Source of the DNA: Mordavella massiliensis | GTDB lineage: Bacteria; Bacillota; Clostridia; Lachnospirales; Lachnospiraceae | DNA: 64,000 bases | Assembly: GCF_016901695.1 (NCBI RefSeq) | Contig: NZ_JACJKS010000001.1 | Span: 186,001 to 250,000 of the forward strand | Direction of reading: 5' to 3' | Shown here: positions 8,645 to 15,845 of the stretch, piece after piece | Layout of the letters: the number at the start of each line of letters is the position of its first letter | Position numbering within the stretch: position 1 is the stretch's first letter | Notes under the pieces: model-generated | Seen by the model: the letters and a program-made list of their open reading frames with translations, nothing else | Databases searched by the model: none | Told to the model about the DNA's origin: nothing | Translations under genes and position numbers: made by a program

Positions 8645-8866
8645 TTATCTGTCCTTTTTTACATGGTCAAAGTACAGCGCTTTCACGTCTCCTTTCTCGT
8701 TCAGTACATAGTCCCGCATATAGCCGGGCTCCTCCCGGATCATATGCGCTCTCACGATCTGTGTCGGGCTTGCCGGCTTCCCCTCCAGTTCCATACATAC
8801 TCCCTGTTTCTCATAGCTGTCCAGCTCCCTGAACAGGTCCTGATACTCCTTTGTGTCCTCCGGCAT
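8645..8866 (-). CDS. Small hypothetical protein (73 aa)
   Basis: I do not recognise this protein. It is charged and soluble, with no membrane segment and a single Cys; it starts MPEDTKEYQDLF and ends DHVKKDR. The start at 8866 is supported by an AGGAGG site five bases upstream. The frame stays open upstream to 9211, but that part reads like untranslated leader. A promoter at 9183-9211 would give it a 5' leader of about 310 bases, unusually long for so small a gene. No function is proposed. Confidence 0.6.
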   Translation of the reverse strand: MPEDTKEYQDLFRELDSYEKQGVCMELEGKPASPTQIVRAHMIREEPGYMRDYVLNEKGDVKALYFDHVKKDR

Positions 8867-9182
8867 AGCTGCCTCCTTTTTCTGCGCGGGCGCAACTTTG
8901 CGCAGCCGCCGCATAAAATGGATCATAACTAGATCAACGTTGCTGCAAAGCCTATCTCCCCTTTCGGAAGTGCGTGATATATTAGGATAGGCCCTGCTAC
9001 AGAAACCGTATTCCTGTGGTGCTGCAAACTCCTCCTTTGGTTCATATTGGCAATCTGACGTTTTTTGGAAATTAACATTGGATAAATACTCTGATCTTAC
9101 ATTGGAAATCCTGATGAACGGATCGGATCTCCCGGTCCATTCTAAGAATTTGTGAAGTGGGAATACTAATTCCTGTGCAACT

Positions 9183-9211
9183 ATTATACACGGTCCGTTA
9201 TGTTGACGCAA
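9183..9211 (-). promoter_or_regulatory. Promoter for the small protein leader
   Basis: On the minus strand TTGCGT (9206-9211) and a perfect TATAAT (9183-9188) are spaced 17 bases. The next gene on this strand begins at 8866. Confidence 0.6.
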
Positions 9212-9232
9212 GCTTTTTTTATTTTTATTTTA

Positions 9233-9262
9233 TTGAATGCCCCTGCCCCCTTATGCTATACT
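9233..9262 (+). promoter_or_regulatory. Promoter of mecA
   Basis: TTGAAT (9233-9238) and TATACT (9257-9262) are separated by 18 bases and lie just upstream of the mecA ribosome site and ATG at 9283, giving a short leader. Confidence 0.6.
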
Positions 9263-9282
9263 GTGAAAAAGGAAGTGATAAT

Positions 9283-10020
9283 ATGAAGATTGAGAAGATC
9301 AGCGACAACCAGATCCGCTGCACCCTCACACGCGCAGATCTGGCCGCCAGGCAGCTCCAGCTCAGCGAGCTCGCCTATGGAACCGAGAAAGCAAGATCAC
9401 TTTTCCATGATATGATGCAGCAGGCAGCCTTTGAATTTGGCTTTGAGGCGGATGACCTCCCCCTCATGATCGAAGCGGTTCCCGCTTCCGCCGACTCCAT
9501 TGTGCTGATCATTACGAAAGTCGAGGATCCGGAGGAACTGGATACGAGATTTTCTAAATTCGCCCCCTCCCCGGGCGGCGACTGGGAGTCCGTAAGGGAG
9601 AGCGCCCTCGAGAAACTGGAAGGCGCGGAAGAGCTCCTGAACCTCATCGGCAAAGTAAAGGAAAGCGTTGCGGCGCTGCCGAAGGAGGCGACTGCGGACA
9701 CAGATACAGAAGAAAAGGAGAAAGCGCCGGCGATCCGGTTCTTCTCTTTTGAGACCATGGATCAGGTGATCGGGGCAGCCAGGCTGCTGCGGTCCATCTA
9801 CACCGGTTCCAATACATTATATAAAGATGAGAAAGCGGAGCTCTACATTCTCGTTCTCACACAGTCCGATATGAAGACCCGCGACTTTAACAGGATCTGC
9901 AACATGCTCTCCGAGTACGGCTCCCTGGAGCGGGCCTCCAGCGCATCGCTGGCATTCCTGGAGGAGCACTGCGAGACGCTTCTGTCCGGCAATGCCGTGC
10001 AGCAGCTTGCAGAGATTTAA
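9283..10020 (+). CDS. mecA: Adaptor protein MecA
   Basis: A 245-residue adaptor that delivers substrates to the ClpC/ClpP protease. The N-terminus (MKIEKISDNQIRCTLTRADL) is the typical substrate-binding domain start. An acidic linker (about residues 130-150) leads to the C-terminal ClpC-binding domain (about 155-245), which shows the family's FFSFETMDQVI start. The ATG at 9283 is chosen because homology begins there and GGAAGTG precedes it; an upstream in-frame start would overlap the promoter. It is a single-gene unit closed by a bidirectional terminator. Confidence 0.93.
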   Translation: MKIEKISDNQIRCTLTRADLAARQLQLSELAYGTEKARSLFHDMMQQAAFEFGFEADDLPLMIEAVPASADSIVLIITKVEDPEELDTRFSKFAPSPGGDWESVRESALEKLEGAEELLNLIGKVKESVAALPKEATADTDTEEKEKAPAIRFFSFETMDQVIGAARLLRSIYTGSNTLYKDEKAELYILVLTQSDMKTRDFNRICNMLSEYGSLERASSASLAFLEEHCETLLSGNAVQQLAEI

Positions 10021-10043
10021 GAGAATGAAATGTAAGAAAAAAA

Positions 10044-10075
10044 AGGCTGCCTGTGTTGCATCACACAGGCAGTCT
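10044..10075. terminator. Bidirectional terminator between mecA and the DUF1858 gene
   Basis: A 13-pair stem with a six-base loop has an A-run on its left and a T-run on its right, so it can terminate mecA (plus) and the convergent DUF1858 gene (minus). Confidence 0.9.
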
Positions 10076-10079
10076 TTTT

Positions 10080-10280
10080 TTATTCGTTCGCCTTCAGAAA
10101 TGCGTTGATCTTCTCTACAAGCAAATCTGCGTCGATACCGTGCACCATGGCGGCCTCCTCCAGGGATTCGCCCTGGGATGCCGGGCAGCCCAGACAGTGC
10201 ATGCCGATCTCCATGAGGATCGGGGCAACGTTCATATTGATGTTCAGCAGTTCGCCGATTGTCGTTTCCTTTGTGATCAT
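10080..10280 (-). CDS. DUF1858 domain-containing protein
   Basis: A 66-residue protein spanning one DUF1858 domain. The hallmark segment is HCLGCPAS, a CxxC in a short helical protein. Stand-alone members are widespread in anaerobes and are often found near redox or iron-sulfur proteins; the role is unknown, with metal or redox binding through the Cys pair plausible. It is a single gene converging on mecA, with the AT-rich DnaA-box region upstream. Confidence 0.85.
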   Translation of the reverse strand: MITKETTIGELLNINMNVAPILMEIGMHCLGCPASQGESLEEAAMVHGIDADLLVEKINAFLKANE

Positions 10281-10496
10281 GGTCTGTTACGCCTCCTTTG
10301 TCTTTCAGTATTCCCTATTATATCCGCTTTCCCGCATTGTGTAAACATTTAAAATCAAATTCATGTAAAATTCTGGTTATTTATTTGTCAAGGTTCCGCC
10401 CTCTTTTTTTCGACAAAACGCGAATTTTATTATTTCTTCACAAAACATGTGTTCTTTCGTTTACCATAAGTAATCCACCAAAATCGGGGTTTTCCA

Positions 10497-10576
10497 TGTG
10501 GATAATGTGGATAAGTTTGGGAAAACTTTAATTTTTCCACCTTTTTCATGGTTTCTTTGGTGGATAACTTGGATAA
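10497..10576. promoter_or_regulatory. DnaA-box cluster in an AT-rich intergenic region
   Basis: Two perfect DnaA boxes, TGTGGATAA, stand in direct tandem at 10497-10505 and 10506-10514. A second tandem pair lies at 10559-10567 (GGTGGATAA, one mismatch) and 10568-10576 (CTTGGATAA, two mismatches). A weaker inverted match is at 10471-10479. They sit in a 450-base gene-free, very AT-rich gap between the DUF1858 gene and the NlpC/P60 gene. The rest of the gap shows no gene. DnaA binding is inferred from the motif only. Confidence 0.6.
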
Positions 10577-10687
10577 CTCCTGTCCCTATCTTTTTACATG
10601 GTTTTACATTTTTGTGTATATTGTACAGGAATTCGATTTTTCTCTTAAGACATAAAATATTTATCTGTTTGCGCGCAAAAAAATAGA

Positions 10688-10717
10688 CCGGCCAGGATAT
10701 AATATCTCCCTGACCGG
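10688..10717 (-). terminator. Terminator of the NlpC/P60 gene
   Basis: CCGGTCAGG and CCTGGCCGG (minus strand) form a nine-pair stem whose one imperfection is a G-U pair only on the minus strand, followed by a TCTATTTTTTT tail. This fixes its direction as the end of the NlpC/P60 gene. Confidence 0.8.
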
Positions 10718-10732
10718 CAATGTTCTTTTCTG

Positions 10733-11680
10733 TCAGATCACCCGCCGCACTGTCTTGATCGGCATACAGGTGGCCGGTATCACGCCAATCCCCTTGGAGG
10801 CGTTGATAGCGTTGACGATCTGTCCGTCTCCCATGTAGATGCCCACATGGCCCTCATAGAGGATCAGATCGCCCGGCGCTGCCTGGTCGTAGCTGACAGC
10901 CGTGCCGGCGTACTCCTGATCCCACGTGGTCCGGGGCAGGCTGATCCCGAAGTGGGCGTATACGGACTGCACGAACCCGGAGCAGTCCGCCCCGTTCGTC
11001 AGGCTTGTCCCGCCCCAGACGTAGGGGTTGCCGATAAACTGGCAGGCATACTCCACGATGGCCTGTCCGGTCCCCGTCTGCGGGGCGGCCGCCGCCTGCT
11101 GTTCACCTGCGCCGCCCGCCTGCTGCGCTGCTTCCCTGGCCGCCTCAGCCTGTTGCGCCGCCTCCCTGGCGAGACGCTCTTCCTCCTCCTGTCTGGAAAC
11201 CGCATAGGTAAATGCGCTCTCCCCGTCCGGACTTCCGGAGGCCTGTATGAGCTCCTGGGCTTTTTGCTGCGCGTCTTTTCCTATTATAATGTAATCCGTG
11301 TACACATAGCCGGTGACCGACCCGCTCTCGATCTTCGTCCACTCGCCCACAGGACCCTTGATCTTCGCGGCGTCGTCCCGGTACAGCTTGCCGACCCAGT
11401 CGCTCTGTGTCGTCGGTTCACTTCGCACGAACAGAAACGTATCCGCTCCCACATCCGTGAACGCCATATCTGAATACTCACCCATAGTCCCGGATACCAG
11501 ACTGCTGTCCGCCTCTGTCACAAGACCGGACGCAAGACAGTCGTCCAGCACCGCCTCGATCCCGACTCCCGGCAGGGACATCTGCGAAGCTTCCTCAGAC
11601 GCCTCCGCCTTCTCCCCGGAGAAGGAGATCATTCCAGTCAAAGTAACGATGAACAATCCTCTTTTAAGAGAAGAATTCAT
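10733..11680 (-). CDS. Secreted NlpC/P60 family peptidoglycan hydrolase with SH3 domain
   Basis: A 315-residue exported endopeptidase expected to cut peptide stems of peptidoglycan. A short signal sequence (about residues 1-27) is followed by a bacterial SH3-like domain (about 70-135), an Ala/Gln/Glu-rich linker (about 160-200) and a C-terminal NlpC/P60 domain. The catalytic Cys is in NGADCSGF and the His in YEGHVGIY. The second ATG (11680) is preferred over the one at 11686 because AGGAGG lies six bases upstream of it and abuts the first. It is monocistronic with its own terminator. Confidence 0.9.
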   Translation of the reverse strand: MNSSLKRGLFIVTLTGMISFSGEKAEASEEASQMSLPGVGIEAVLDDCLASGLVTEADSSLVSGTMGEYSDMAFTDVGADTFLFVRSEPTTQSDWVGKLYRDDAAKIKGPVGEWTKIESGSVTGYVYTDYIIIGKDAQQKAQELIQASGSPDGESAFTYAVSRQEEEERLAREAAQQAEAAREAAQQAGGAGEQQAAAAPQTGTGQAIVEYACQFIGNPYVWGGTSLTNGADCSGFVQSVYAHFGISLPRTTWDQEYAGTAVSYDQAAPGDLILYEGHVGIYMGDGQIVNAINASKGIGVIPATCMPIKTVRRVI

Positions 11681-11891
11681 AAACATCCTCCTATTGCTTT
11701 GTTTATGTTTCCTTATCTTTTGTAAATATTACAGAATTGTTACAAATGTTACAATATGATCGTACCACTGTAATTTCCGCTTGTCAACAGTATTATCACT
11801 TTTTTCGCTCTGCATTTTCTTATGTTTTTCGGAAGGGGACCGGTTTTTAACGTCGATAATTGTTACAATTTGTTACATTTCAGTTTCCACA

Positions 11892-11951
11892 TTGACTTTT
11901 CCGCCCCGTCTGCTATAATCAAATTACAGTAATTATTATCATTATTATTAA
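11892..11951 (+). promoter_or_regulatory. Promoter of the PerR-like gene with a Fur/PerR-like box
   Basis: TTGACT (11892-11897) and TATAAT (11914-11919) are spaced 16 bases. Directly downstream is an AT-rich run with ACAGTAATTATTATCATT-like repeats (about 11923-11951), resembling Fur/PerR boxes, so the regulator probably controls itself. The gap from 11681 to 11891 shows nothing else I can support. Confidence 0.55.
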
Positions 11952-11968
11952 CGAAAGGAGGCTGACAC

Positions 11969-12364
11969 ATGGCGACTCTGAAATACAGCCGACAGCGGGA
12001 GGCCATCAAGGAATTCCTTGCAGGCACGAAGGAGCACCCCACCGCTGACACCGTCTACATGCATGTGCGCGAAGAATTCCCGCGCATCAGCCTGGGAACT
12101 GTGTACCGCAACCTGAATCTTCTGGCGGACATAGGAGAGATCGCAAAGATCACCACCCCGGACGGCGGCGACCGTTTCGACGCTGCGACAAAGCCGCACT
12201 ATCATGTAATATGTACCTCCTGCGGCAGGGTGATCGATCTGGAAATGAAACCAATGGATTCCATTGACAAACAGGCGCAAACGTGCTTTGATGGAAGTAT
12301 AGACCACCACACGGCGCTGTTCTACGGAACATGCAGGGATTGTTTAAAAAAGAATGCAAAATAG
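11969..12364 (+). CDS. perR: Fur family regulator, probably PerR
   Basis: A 131-residue metal-dependent repressor. The winged helix occupies about residues 1-80 and includes the ISLGTVYRNL recognition helix. The regulatory metal site is suggested by the Asp/His residues around DRFDA and PHYHV, and a structural zinc site by CTSCG and CRDC. Two rubrerythrin genes follow directly, typical of peroxide-sensing PerR regulons in anaerobes. The rubrerythrin promoter carries a perfect 25-base dyad that this protein could bind. Fur or Zur function cannot be excluded from sequence alone. Confidence 0.85.
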   Translation: MATLKYSRQREAIKEFLAGTKEHPTADTVYMHVREEFPRISLGTVYRNLNLLADIGEIAKITTPDGGDRFDAATKPHYHVICTSCGRVIDLEMKPMDSIDKQAQTCFDGSIDHHTALFYGTCRDCLKKNAK

Positions 12365-12367
12365 GTA

Positions 12368-12421
12368 TTGACATTTCCCGAAAAAGAGTGTAAATTAATA
12401 TCAGTAACAATTACTGATATT
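12368..12421 (+). promoter_or_regulatory. Rubrerythrin promoter with perfect inverted-repeat operator
   Basis: TTGACA (12368-12373) and TAAATT (12391-12396) are spaced 17 bases. Immediately after lies a perfect dyad with 11-bp arms AATATCAGTAA (12397-12407) and TTACTGATATT (12411-12421) around CAA. Its position over the transcription start suits a PerR-type repressor. CAGTAA also occurs in the putative box upstream of the PerR gene. Confidence 0.75.
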
Positions 12422-12454
12422 AAAATATAAGAATAAGAAAGGAAGTAGAAACCC

Positions 12455-12997
12455 ATGAAAAAATTTGTTTGTACAGTATGCGGCTATGTTTATGAAGGAG
12501 AGGCAGCTCCGGCTGAGTGCCCGGTCTGTCATGCACCTGCTGAGAAGTTCAAAGAGCAGACAGGCGGCAGAGAGTGGGCTGCTGAGCACGTGGTAGGCGT
12601 TGCCCAGGGCGTGAGCGAGGACATCCTGGCAGACCTGCGGGCCAACTTCGAGGGAGAGTGCTCCGAGGTCGGCATGTACCTGGCCATGGCAAGAGTGGCT
12701 CACAGAGAGGGATATCCGGAGATCGGCCTGTACTGGGAGAAGGCAGCTTACGAGGAGGCAGAGCATGCAGCGAAGTTTGCCGAGCTCCTCGGCGAGGTTG
12801 TCACAGACAGCACAAAGAAGAACCTTGAGATGCGCGTAGATGCTGAGAACGGCGCTACAGCAGGTAAGTTCGATCTTGCAAAGCGCGCAAAGGCCGCGAA
12901 CCTTGACGCGATCCACGACACCGTCCACGAGATGGCAAGAGATGAGGCCCGTCACGGCAAAGCCTTCGAGGGTCTTCTCAAGAGATACTTTGGCTAA
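12455..12997 (+). CDS. Reverse rubrerythrin (N-terminal rubredoxin domain)
   Basis: A 180-residue diiron peroxidase. The rubredoxin-like Fe(SCys)4 domain is at the N-terminus ([10 protein letters not shown] and ECPVCHAP, residues 6-26), followed by a four-helix diiron domain (about 40-180) with the expected ExxH-type ligands ([18 protein letters not shown]). This is the order of the reverse rubrerythrins, which reduce H2O2 and O2 with electrons from NADH via a partner reductase. It is the first gene of a two-gene unit driven by the operator-bearing promoter upstream. Confidence 0.92.
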   Translation: MKKFVCTVCGYVYEGEAAPAECPVCHAPAEKFKEQTGGREWAAEHVVGVAQGVSEDILADLRANFEGECSEVGMYLAMARVAHREGYPEIGLYWEKAAYEEAEHAAKFAELLGEVVTDSTKKNLEMRVDAENGATAGKFDLAKRAKAANLDAIHDTVHEMARDEARHGKAFEGLLKRYFG

Positions 12998-13023
12998 GAT
13001 CTGATCAGAGAGGAGACTGAGAC

Positions 13024-13563
13024 ATGGCAAACAAATATGCAGGCACCAAGACAGAGAAAAACCTGATGGAAGCATTTTCCGGCGAGTCCCAGGCCCGGAA
13101 CAAATATACCTACTACGCAAGCGCGGCGAGAAAGGCCGGCTTCGTACAGATGGCGAACATTTTTGAGGAGACGGCGAACCAGGAGAAGGAGCACGCCAAG
13201 ATGTGGTTCAAGGAGTTCCACGGCATCGGCAGCGTAGACGAGAACTTACAGGATGCGGCTGCGGGCGAGAACTTCGAGTGGACCGACATGTACAAGCGCA
13301 TGGCTGAGGAGGCCCGCGAGGAGGGCTTCGAGGAGCTGGCCGCCAAGTTTGAGGGCGTAGCCCAGGTGGAGGCTGCTCACGAGGCGCGCTACAAGAGACT
13401 GCTGGAGCACTACCTGGCAGGCGAGACCTTCAAAGGCGAGGCTCCCCTTGGATGGAAGTGCGGCAACTGCGGTTTCATCTACTACGGCGAGGAAGCGCCC
13501 GAGGTGTGCCCGGTGTGCGCGCATCCGAGAGCTTACTTTGAGAGAAAGGCCGAGAACTACTAA
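13024..13563 (+). CDS. rbr: Classical rubrerythrin (C-terminal rubredoxin domain)
   Basis: A 179-residue diiron protein with the conventional order: four-helix diiron domain first (about residues 5-140; EEHAK-type and EAAHEAR motifs), then a C-terminal rubredoxin domain with CGNCG and CPVCAHP (about 145-168). It detoxifies hydrogen peroxide in anaerobes. It lies 26 bases after the reverse rubrerythrin and ends with its own terminator, so both enzymes are presumably induced together by peroxide or air. Confidence 0.92.
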   Translation: MANKYAGTKTEKNLMEAFSGESQARNKYTYYASAARKAGFVQMANIFEETANQEKEHAKMWFKEFHGIGSVDENLQDAAAGENFEWTDMYKRMAEEAREEGFEELAAKFEGVAQVEAAHEARYKRLLEHYLAGETFKGEAPLGWKCGNCGFIYYGEEAPEVCPVCAHPRAYFERKAENY

Positions 13564-13599
13564 GATACACGGCTTTCAGGCAAATGAAGAAATGAAAAG

Positions 13600-13633
13600 A
13601 AGCGGCGGCATCTTTCGGGTGCCCCGCTTTTTT
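13600..13633 (+). terminator. Terminator of the rubrerythrin unit
   Basis: AAGCGG-GGCA pairs with TGCC-CCGCTT with one bulged C, followed by a T-run. Confidence 0.8.
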
Positions 13634-13640
13634 GTTCTGT

Positions 13641-13672
13641 TTGTTAACTATTGTGCTATACTTGGTTGACAA
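13641..13672 (+). promoter_or_regulatory. BirA operator over the bioY promoter
   Basis: TTGTTAACT (13641-13649) and GGTTGACAA (13664-13672) are half-sites separated by exactly 14 bases, matching the known Gram-positive BirA operator (TTGTTAACC-N14/15-GGTTAACAA) with one mismatch per half. TATACT (13657-13662), a likely -10 element, lies inside, so bound BirA-biotinyl-AMP would block transcription. Confidence 0.8.
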
Positions 13673-13731
13673 TCAGGTTCATGCATGCTATCCTCAAAAA
13701 AGAGTTTTACGAAGAAAGGAGCTGTTCCCCT

Positions 13732-14289
13732 ATGCGCGAACCTGTAACTGCTGCCGGTCCAGGCAGAAAAGGCAGGATCTACACCCTGTCCGCAACCGCC
13801 CTGATGACTGCTGTGACCTGCATCCTGGCCCCCCTCTCCCTTCCCATCGGGCCGGTGCCTGTCACCCTCACCAACCTGGTCATCTACCTGTCCCTCTATC
13901 TGCTCGGGTGGAGGTGCGCGGCGGTCAGCTGCGCTGTGTACATCCTCCTCGGCCTGGCCGGGCTGCCTGTCTTCTCCGGCTTCTCCGGCGGATTCGGGAA
14001 GCTGGCCGGCCCCACCGGCGGCTACATCATCGGCTTCCTCCCCATGGCAGTGGCGGCCGGGCTGATCATCAGCCATACAAAAAAGCGGATCCTCCACTTC
14101 CTCGCCATGGCTGCAGGCACTGCCCTCTGCTACGCTCTCGGCACCGCCTGGTTCTGCGTGGTCATGGACGCATCCCCCGCCGCGGCGCTGGCTGCCTGCG
14201 TTCTCCCCTTCATTCCGGGAGACATCCTGAAGATGCTGCTCGCGCTGCTCGCAGGGCCGGCTGTAAGAAAACGGATCCGCTTTCTGTAA
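13732..14289 (+). CDS. bioY: Biotin transporter BioY (ECF S component)
   Basis: A 185-residue membrane protein, the biotin-binding subunit of an energy-coupling-factor transporter or a solitary biotin carrier. Family signatures are the LPIGPVPVTLTNL segment near residue 35 and the GPTGGYIIGF motif near residue 95, with about six membrane helices. I start it at 13732, which has AAAGGAG upstream; an earlier in-frame ATG at 13651 lies inside the BirA operator and cannot be the start. It is predicted to be repressed by BirA when biotin is plentiful. No ECF ATPase genes are in the window. Confidence 0.92.
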   Translation: MREPVTAAGPGRKGRIYTLSATALMTAVTCILAPLSLPIGPVPVTLTNLVIYLSLYLLGWRCAAVSCAVYILLGLAGLPVFSGFSGGFGKLAGPTGGYIIGFLPMAVAAGLIISHTKKRILHFLAMAAGTALCYALGTAWFCVVMDASPAAALAACVLPFIPGDILKMLLALLAGPAVRKRIRFL

Positions 14290-14306
14290 TCTGATTCTGT
14301 TTTATT

Positions 14307-14921
14307 TTATGCCATTGGCCTGGCATGCCCCGACGGGCGGATCAGAAGCCCGCTCCGAAGGAGGATGGGCCGCACTGCGTTGTACAGCACAGACACGAGA
14401 ACGGTGGACACGACCGCATTCACAAACGTGGTGGCTGTGCTCCACTTGGCCAGCACCTCCGCCATCTGCTGGGGCTGACCGAGGATGTACATCTTGTAAA
14501 AGTATCCCACCACCGGATCCGCGATCACGTTGAACCCGAGTCCTGCGATGGAGGCGATGGTGCTCCACTTCGCCACATAACCCTTGTCCGTGCTCTCGCT
14601 GATCTTTGCGATCCGGTGGGCCACCAGGCCCGTGATCAGGCCGATGCACAGCTTCAGGATGAACGTCTTGGGCGCCCCTGTAATGTAGATGGGGTCCATG
14701 ATATCCGCGATGCCCATCCCGATCGCGCCCGCCAGGCCGCCGTACCAGCCTCCCAGCAGCAGGGCGCCCAGCACGCAGAATGCATTGCCGATGTGAAGGG
14801 AGGTAGCGTCTCCTCCCGGCATGGGGATCTTTATCTGAAGATAGGTAAATGACACATAGCACAGGGCTGCCAGGATGGCTGTCTGCGCAAGTTTCATGAT
14901 CGTCTGATTTCTCTGTTCCAT
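14307..14921 (-). CDS. ECF transporter S component, substrate unknown
   Basis: A 204-residue membrane protein with about five to six hydrophobic helices and the ECF S-component layout: an AAL...Y first helix, the HIGNAFCVLGALLLG loop after it, and the GGLAGAIGMGIAD segment. It resembles the riboflavin/vitamin S-component group, which share a common ATPase module encoded elsewhere. The vitamin cannot be named from sequence. It converges on bioY with only 17 bases between the stops. Repeated ACTGG motifs at its promoter suggest specific control. Confidence 0.82.
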   Translation of the reverse strand: MEQRNQTIMKLAQTAILAALCYVSFTYLQIKIPMPGGDATSLHIGNAFCVLGALLLGGWYGGLAGAIGMGIADIMDPIYITGAPKTFILKLCIGLITGLVAHRIAKISESTDKGYVAKWSTIASIAGLGFNVIADPVVGYFYKMYILGQPQQMAEVLAKWSTATTFVNAVVSTVLVSVLYNAVRPILLRSGLLIRPSGHARPMA

Positions 14922-14961
14922 ACGATGACTTCCTTTCCTTTTGTGTACCCTTATGATACCA

Positions 14962-15013
14962 CCAGACTGGATCTGTATAAACAGCCAGTTATTTTATTTT
15001 TAACCAGTCCAGT
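14962..15013 (-). promoter_or_regulatory. Repeated ACTGG motifs upstream of the ECF S-component gene
   Basis: Read on the minus strand, ACTGGACTGG (15004-15013) is followed by ACTGG (14985-14989) and the CCAGTCTGG dyad (14962-14970). The cluster is 41-92 bases upstream of the start codon and looks like a multi-site operator. Which regulator binds is not evident. Confidence 0.4.
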
Positions 15014-15138
15014 TTATTTGTTTTGAAATACAAAAGAATTTTTGTTGCTTTTTTTGAAATGCCGGTTATAATATAGATATAAGACAACGTAGTTTTAATT
15101 ACTACATGTAAAAGATTTTAGTTCTAGGAGGTATTGTT

Positions 15139-15801
15139 ATGACACAGATGATCAAAACACACATCAAAGATCCTGGAAGCGCGATCACACACTTCATCGG
15201 CATGCTGATGGCTGTCTTTGCAGCAGTGCCCCTTCTTATCAAGGCCATGCATGAACCCGGCCGCATTTACGTGATATCCATAGCCGTGTACGCCCTGAGC
15301 CTGATCCTGCTCTACGCAGCGAGCACGACCTACCATACGTTTGACCGCTCCAGAAAGGTCAATACGATCCTGAAGAAGATCGACCACATGATGATCTTTG
15401 TCCTGATCGCGGGGAGCTACACGCCGATCTGTCTCCTCGTGCTCCGGAACCGGACGGGCATCATCCTTCTCGCCATCGTGTGGGGGATCGCCATCCTGGG
15501 CATCGTCCTGAAGGCCTTCTGGGTGTACTGCCCGAAGTGGGTCTCCTCGGTTCTGTACATCGGCATGGGATGGACCTGCGTGCTCGCTTTCACCCAGATC
15601 CTGAACGCCCTCTCGCCGGCGGCTTTCGGCTGGCTCCTGGCAGGCGGCATCATCTACACCATCGGCGGCGTCATCTACGCGCTGAAGCTTCCCATCTTCA
15701 ACGGGAAACACAAGTATTTCGGAAGTCACGAAATCTTCCATCTGTTTGTGATGGCCGGGAGTGCCTGCCACTTTGTGGTGATGTACGCATTCGTCCTGTA
15801 A
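15139..15801 (+). CDS. Hemolysin III family membrane protein (PAQR-related)
   Basis: A 220-residue protein with seven predicted membrane helices. Conserved family residues include ITHFIG near the start, STTYHTFDR, and the C-terminal HEIFHLFVMAGSACHF segment, which holds the His residues of the likely metal site. The family (YqfA/HlyIII, related to eukaryotic adiponectin receptors) has no settled bacterial role; membrane lipid homeostasis has been proposed. AGGAGG lies seven bases before the ATG. It appears monocistronic, with a TATAAT near 15066-15071. Confidence 0.9.
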   Translation: MTQMIKTHIKDPGSAITHFIGMLMAVFAAVPLLIKAMHEPGRIYVISIAVYALSLILLYAASTTYHTFDRSRKVNTILKKIDHMMIFVLIAGSYTPICLLVLRNRTGIILLAIVWGIAILGIVLKAFWVYCPKWVSSVLYIGMGWTCVLAFTQILNALSPAAFGWLLAGGIIYTIGGVIYALKLPIFNGKHKYFGSHEIFHLFVMAGSACHFVVMYAFVL

Positions 15802-15814
15802 AGATCTGACAGAT

Positions 15815-15840
15815 CCGGAAGTGCCTTTTGGCACTTCCGG
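15815..15840. terminator. Hairpin between hemolysin III and the GIY-YIG gene
   Basis: CCGGAAGTGCC and GGCACTTCCGG form an 11-pair perfect stem with a four-T loop between the convergent genes. The T-tail is weak on both sides, so termination may be partial. Confidence 0.7.
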
Positions 15841-15845
15841 TGATT

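Larger units (their letters stand above)
8867..9282. other. Divergent promoter region with a long untranslated leader
   Basis: This 416-base gap lies between the small protein (minus strand) and mecA (plus strand). It contains both promoters. The minus-strand leader includes a GCCTATC/GATAGGC stem (8949-8991 region), a CTACAG/CTGTGG stem near 9000, the dyad GCGCAA/TTGCGC near 8900 and two TCCAATGT direct repeats. I could not match it to a known riboswitch class. Confidence 0.4.

Noticed and set aside
8900-9060. c-di-GMP-I riboswitch suggested by a GCAAAGCC string on the plus strand
   Set aside because: The remaining conserved blocks and helix order do not fit, and no plus-strand gene follows that it would control apart from mecA with its own promoter.
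8867-9211. N-terminal extension of the small protein to 188 residues
   Set aside because: It would start at the promoter -35 box, its sequence is unlike a folded protein, and an AGGAGG site marks the start at 8866.
10281-10732. Chromosomal origin of replication
   Set aside because: Only two perfect and two weak DnaA boxes, and no dnaA, dnaN or other origin-linked genes nearby. Kept only as a DnaA-box cluster.
13651-13731. Longer bioY start
   Set aside because: The ATG lies inside the BirA operator; family similarity begins after 13732.
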